Below the pieces are notes generated by a model. That model searched no databases. It was not told the DNA's origin and worked only from the letters and a program-made list of their open reading frames with translations. A DNA stretch of 64,000 bases, taken from the NCBI GenBank assembly GCA_016787085.1, contig JAEUVJ010000031.1, forward strand, positions 100,273 through 164,272, in the 5' to 3' direction. A program made the translations under genes and the position numbers. Below are positions 60,881-64,000 of the stretch, piece after piece (within the stretch, counting starts at the first letter, position 1; every line of letters begins with the position of its first letter). This stretch comes from Chitinophagaceae bacterium (GTDB taxonomy: Bacteria; Bacteroidota; Bacteroidia; Chitinophagales; Chitinophagaceae).

Positions 60881-62683
60881 TTAAAAATAACTGATAAAAC
60901 CAATATGGATCTTGGATTGCCTTAAGTTGAATTCGGTATCATTTCTTTTACCTACTGCCCAGGCAAGATTAAAAATGCCTGCTTTGGCATCAAAGGCCAG
61001 CCCAACACCCGTTCCGAAATAAGTATAGTTTACATCACTGTTCTGGCTGTTATTCCGGCCCCATCCCCCATCCGCCAGCACATAGAAATAAGAGTTCTGG
61101 TCTATCAGCAGCCGGTATTCGACCGTACCAATGGCAAACTGTGAAAGGTATTGACTTTCTTCGTCAAACCCCCGGAGGGTTTTATATCCCCCGATCTGGA
61201 ACAACTCATTCCGGAAAACATTTCCACTTTGGAAAAAGCCAGCGTTGATCGCCGTTTTGACGGTGCTCTTATTCTGTTTGCCCACCGGAAAATATTTAGC
61301 CGCAGTGGCTTTTACCCTGAACTGGTAGGTCTTTAGCTTCATGGTATCGTATAGTTTACCGAAATCATAAGCCGGATCACCGGGGTCCTTTAACTCCAGT
61401 ACAAGGTTATTCCTTTTCAGCTTTTTTGTGCCCACGGTTGTAATAATCCGCAGTTCGTTTCCGGATGTCGGGTTAAGCCGGTAATTGGTATTATTCAGTT
61501 CGTAATCCAGGCCCAGGTTCACGGCACTTACATCGGCCTCATCAGGCAAGCGCCGGTTTTGTAAAATGTAATTAGTATTGATACCATTCACTATGGTCTG
61601 AAACCGCTGGATGAATAATTTACCCGACTGGTGAATATTCAGCACATATTGCGCCCCTAACTGCATATTGATATTGGAGAATGTGCTGTCTTTTCTAAAC
61701 ATGTCAAAAGAAAAATCGAGGCCTACCGGTGAATGAAACAGGTAGGGATACTGAAACAGGAAGTTCAGCCGGGGCGATCTTACCTGGAGTTGCTGCCAGT
61801 TGAGCCCGATCGTTTCCCCGGCACCCAGTGCGTTTTTAAAATTCATATTTGCCTCACCGGTCACCAATAGTTTTTTGGAAGAAAGCTGGTCGTTATTGGG
61901 CAGAAAGCCCACCAGCACATTCACCTGGCTGCTTCGCTTTTGCTTCAGGTACATTTCCAGGATCGAGCCGTTGCCAAGCCATATCAGTTTGGAAGGCTGT
62001 GTCTCTTCTACATACGAGAGTTCCTTCATCCTTCTGCTGATACGCACCAGTTTCTCCCTGCTGAAAATACTTCCGTTTCGTATATCCAGATACCGCTGCA
62101 GGTAGTCATTGGATATTTTGGCATTGCCGATGATGCGTATGCTATCAATCTTATACAATGGCCCCTTGTCCAGTTTCATTCTGGCCCATACTTTTTCCTT
62201 GTCCATCTGCAGGCTGTCTAAATAGACGCGTGCAAACGGGTAGCCGCTATTCTCCAGGTAACCCAATATTTTATTCTGCCAGAATGCTACCTGCGAAAAA
62301 TCCATGGGTTTGTCAGTGAACATTCTTTCCCTCCAGCCGATGGCCTGCAGCAGGGCAATATCTACCTCGCTGGCGTCCACCTGCGCCCATTTATAAATAT
62401 CCCCGGCAAATAAGACCACATAGGCAAATGAGGAATCATACCTGACACTATCCAGCGAAGCTGTCACATATCCTTTGCCCTGTAAAAGAGAAGGAAGCTT
62501 ATTGACATACTCCTGGCAGGAAAAACGGGTAGAAAAAGAAGGGGGTATGCCAATATCGTTTGCGAGAAAAGAAGAGTCCTTATCAATGCTCCGTACGGTA
62601 AGGCGGTATTCATTCTGTGCCGACAGCTCAAAATGGAGTAACAAACAAACAAGCACCGATATTTGCAGTCGTAGTTTTGTCAT
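60881..62683 (-). CDS. Omp85/BamA-like outer-membrane protein with POTRA-type repeats
   Basis: A 600-residue precursor: signal peptide (SVLVCLLLHFELSAQ), POTRA-like domains (about 100-210; GPLYKIDSIRIIGNAKISND at about 170-190) and a C-terminal barrel ending KIHIGFISYF. This layout belongs to Omp85-superfamily proteins (TamA/BamA-like), but the protein is shorter than typical BamA (five POTRA). It probably inserts or exports outer-membrane cargo, or is a lipid transporter; the exact role is inferred. A near-match to the -7 box (TATTTTTA) lies just upstream. Confidence 0.82.
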   Translation of the reverse strand: MTKLRLQISVLVCLLLHFELSAQNEYRLTVRSIDKDSSFLANDIGIPPSFSTRFSCQEYVNKLPSLLQGKGYVTASLDSVRYDSSFAYVVLFAGDIYKWAQVDASEVDIALLQAIGWRERMFTDKPMDFSQVAFWQNKILGYLENSGYPFARVYLDSLQMDKEKVWARMKLDKGPLYKIDSIRIIGNAKISNDYLQRYLDIRNGSIFSREKLVRISRRMKELSYVEETQPSKLIWLGNGSILEMYLKQKRSSQVNVLVGFLPNNDQLSSKKLLVTGEANMNFKNALGAGETIGLNWQQLQVRSPRLNFLFQYPYLFHSPVGLDFSFDMFRKDSTFSNINMQLGAQYVLNIHQSGKLFIQRFQTIVNGINTNYILQNRRLPDEADVSAVNLGLDYELNNTNYRLNPTSGNELRIITTVGTKKLKRNNLVLELKDPGDPAYDFGKLYDTMKLKTYQFRVKATAAKYFPVGKQNKSTVKTAINAGFFQSGNVFRNELFQIGGYKTLRGFDEESQYLSQFAIGTVEYRLLIDQNSYFYVLADGGWGRNNSQNSDVNYTYFGTGVGLAFDAKAGIFNLAWAVGKRNDTEFNLRQSKIHIGFISYF

Positions 62684-62738
62684 AGCATCTTCCAGGTACA
62701 GGAAACGGGCTAAAAATATTCATTAAATCACAAACTCA

Positions 62739-63851
62739 TTGGCCGGTATTTATATACATATACCCTTTTGTAAACAAGCTTGTCATTATTGCAACTTCCA
62801 TTTCGCCACTTCATTAAGACATACAAACGAACTGGTTGCTGCTTTATTGAAAGAAACAGCGCTCCGGCAGGAATATTTTGGGGGTGAGACAGTTGAAACC
62901 ATTTATTTCGGCGGGGGTACCCCGAGTTTACTGGAAATGGAACAGATCAGGGTATTGGTCAAGCAGGTCTATACCCGGTTTCCTGTACACGAGAATGCCG
63001 AGATCACACTGGAGACAAACCCCGACGATATAACAGAAGAAAAACTTATAGACTGGAAAGAAACAGGTATTAACCGCCTGAGTATTGGCATCCAGAGTTT
63101 TTTTGAAGAAGACCTCAGGTGGATGAACAGGGCACATACCGCTGAACAGGCGCTGGGCAACCTGCAGTTGGCAAGAAACTATTTTGAAAACATCACGATT
63201 GACCTCATCTATGGAACACCCGGGCTGACCACTGAAAAATGGAAACAGAATGTGGATACAGCTATTGCTATGAATATCCCTCACCTGTCCTGTTATGCCC
63301 TGACCGTGGAGCCTAAAACTCCCTTACAAAAGCTGATACGTCTTGGAAAAGCAGAAGATGTAAATCCGGATAAACAATCAGAGCAATTCTTATTACTGAT
63401 GCAATGGCTGGCAGATGCAGGTTATGAGCATTATGAGATATCCAATTTCGCCAGGCCCGGTTTTCGCAGCCGCCATAACTCTTCTTACTGGCGGGGTAAA
63501 AAATATCTTGGTATCGGTCCTTCTGCCCATTCGTATGATGGCACCAGCCGGCAATGGAACATCCCCAATAACAATATTTACATTGAGTCGCTTAACAAGG
63601 GAATGATCCCGTTTGAAAAAGAAATACTCACCCCGGTACAAAAGCTGAACGAGTACATCATGACTTCATTGCGCACCAGCGAAGGATTGGATATTGATAA
63701 ACCAGGAGAAAAACAGGGGAATGAGATAATCAAAAAAGCAGAACAATATATAGAACGCGGACTGATGTTACAGGAAGGAAATCGTTTTGTATTGACGAAG
63801 GAAGGAAAGCTGCTGGCGGATGGCATTGCCGCCGATCTGTTCTTCACTTGA
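62739..63851 (+). CDS. hemW: Radical SAM haem chaperone HemW
   Basis: A 370-residue radical SAM protein that supplies haem to respiratory enzymes. The iron-sulfur cluster motif is C11-C15-C18 in FCKQACHYCNF, followed by the HemW-type segments FGGGTPSLLEMEQI and RHNSSYWRGKKYLGIGPSAHSY. The gene starts with TTG at 62739, because an in-frame TAA at 62724 excludes earlier starts and no ATG gives the conserved IYIHIPFCK. Length is standard. Family members were once annotated as HemN; the CxxxCxxC spacing fits HemW. Confidence 0.94.
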   Translation: MAGIYIHIPFCKQACHYCNFHFATSLRHTNELVAALLKETALRQEYFGGETVETIYFGGGTPSLLEMEQIRVLVKQVYTRFPVHENAEITLETNPDDITEEKLIDWKETGINRLSIGIQSFFEEDLRWMNRAHTAEQALGNLQLARNYFENITIDLIYGTPGLTTEKWKQNVDTAIAMNIPHLSCYALTVEPKTPLQKLIRLGKAEDVNPDKQSEQFLLLMQWLADAGYEHYEISNFARPGFRSRHNSSYWRGKKYLGIGPSAHSYDGTSRQWNIPNNNIYIESLNKGMIPFEKEILTPVQKLNEYIMTSLRTSEGLDIDKPGEKQGNEIIKKAEQYIERGLMLQEGNRFVLTKEGKLLADGIAADLFFT

Positions 63852-63954
63852 CCTGCTGGCGTTGCTTATATCTTTTATACCCTTCTGACAGTACTAAGCA
63901 TGCCAGCATGATCAGTATGGCTGCAGGTCCGAATCCGTTGTAGGAAAGAGGCAT
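63844..63954 (-). CDS. Possible 36-aa single-helix membrane peptide, weak call
   Basis: The minus-strand frame from ATG 63954 to 63844 encodes MPLSYNGFGPAAILIMLACL then a basic tail ending RYKQRQQVK. It has one hydrophobic helix and a positive tail. An in-frame TAG lies at 63990-63988, so it is not the visible end of a larger gene in this frame. It overlaps the hemW stop by eight bases. The length is small and the call is weak. Confidence 0.3.
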   Translation of the reverse strand: MPLSYNGFGPAAILIMLACLVLSEGYKRYKQRQQVK

Positions 63955-64000
63955 GATCTGTAGTTTCTTATCAGACCAATACCTGTTCTATGCGTTTAAA

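Overview
The window is a chromosomal segment of a Bacteroidota bacterium, most likely in or near the family Chitinophagaceae. The evidence is a gldK-gldL-gldM-gldN cluster of the gliding/type IX secretion machinery, a separate gldB lipoprotein, several families typical of the phylum (DUF4271, DUF4783, DUF5686, DUF1361/CreD cluster, orphan secretion-tail-like domain) and promoters matching the phylum's -7 box TAnnTTTG rather than the proteobacterial -10. About 60 protein genes are supported. I saw no rRNA, tRNA, CRISPR array or insertion sequence with a transposase.

Layout. 1-4.7 kb: 3'-truncated pyruvate:ferredoxin oxidoreductase and glycyl-tRNA synthetase. 4.8-6.6 kb: an AT-rich two-gene insert (a 54-aa basic protein and a dGTPase-like HD phosphohydrolase) abutting a MazG-like pyrophosphohydrolase. 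7.1-16.2 kb: an orphan secretion-tail-like protein, dtd and arfB separated by a 12-copy heptamer repeat and flanked by a dispersed repeat, a di-haem peroxidase, a flippase, a metallo-beta-lactamase-fold hydrolase, and a very large TolB-like/outer-membrane protein. 16.3-20.8 kb: a minus-strand envelope cluster (creD, DUF1361, diacylglycerol kinase, three membrane proteins) with its own winged-helix regulator and two near-identical palindromic operators. 20.9-27.7 kb: a DUF5686 outer-membrane protein and the glycerol genes glpK-glpD-glpF, interrupted by a GxxExxY gene with repeat-like flanks. 27.7-29.1 kb: a small accessory patch with two orphan membrane proteins and a decayed copy of the glpF 3' end.

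29.2-44.8 kb: class III aminotransferase, a palindrome-rich spacer, gamma-carbonic anhydrase, rsgA, a MoxR/DUF58/BatD-like/BatA operon, nadE divergent from gldB, apaG, isocitrate dehydrogenase, a Fer4/CDGSH iron-sulfur protein, an SUI1-type factor translationally coupled to a 57-aa membrane protein, nadC and a DUF4783 protein. 44.9-51.6 kb: gpmI and a haem-binding protein, an ECF sigma factor followed by a membrane protein with a barrel-like C-terminus, a lipoprotein and uvrC. 51.8-56.7 kb: gldKLMN, with a terminator-like hairpin between gldK and gldL. 56.9-64 kb: a thioredoxin-domain (DUF255) protein, hemD-like synthase, DUF4271, an Omp85/BamA-family protein and hemW.

Most of the window is conserved housekeeping and envelope biology. 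The parts least explained by it are the AT-rich dGTPase insert, the GxxExxY cassette inside the glp operon, the glpF-tail duplication patch, the palindromic regulon around the CreD cluster, and the repeat structures at 8.0 and 30.4 kb. No function here was tested against a database; family names come from recognised motifs and overall sequence.
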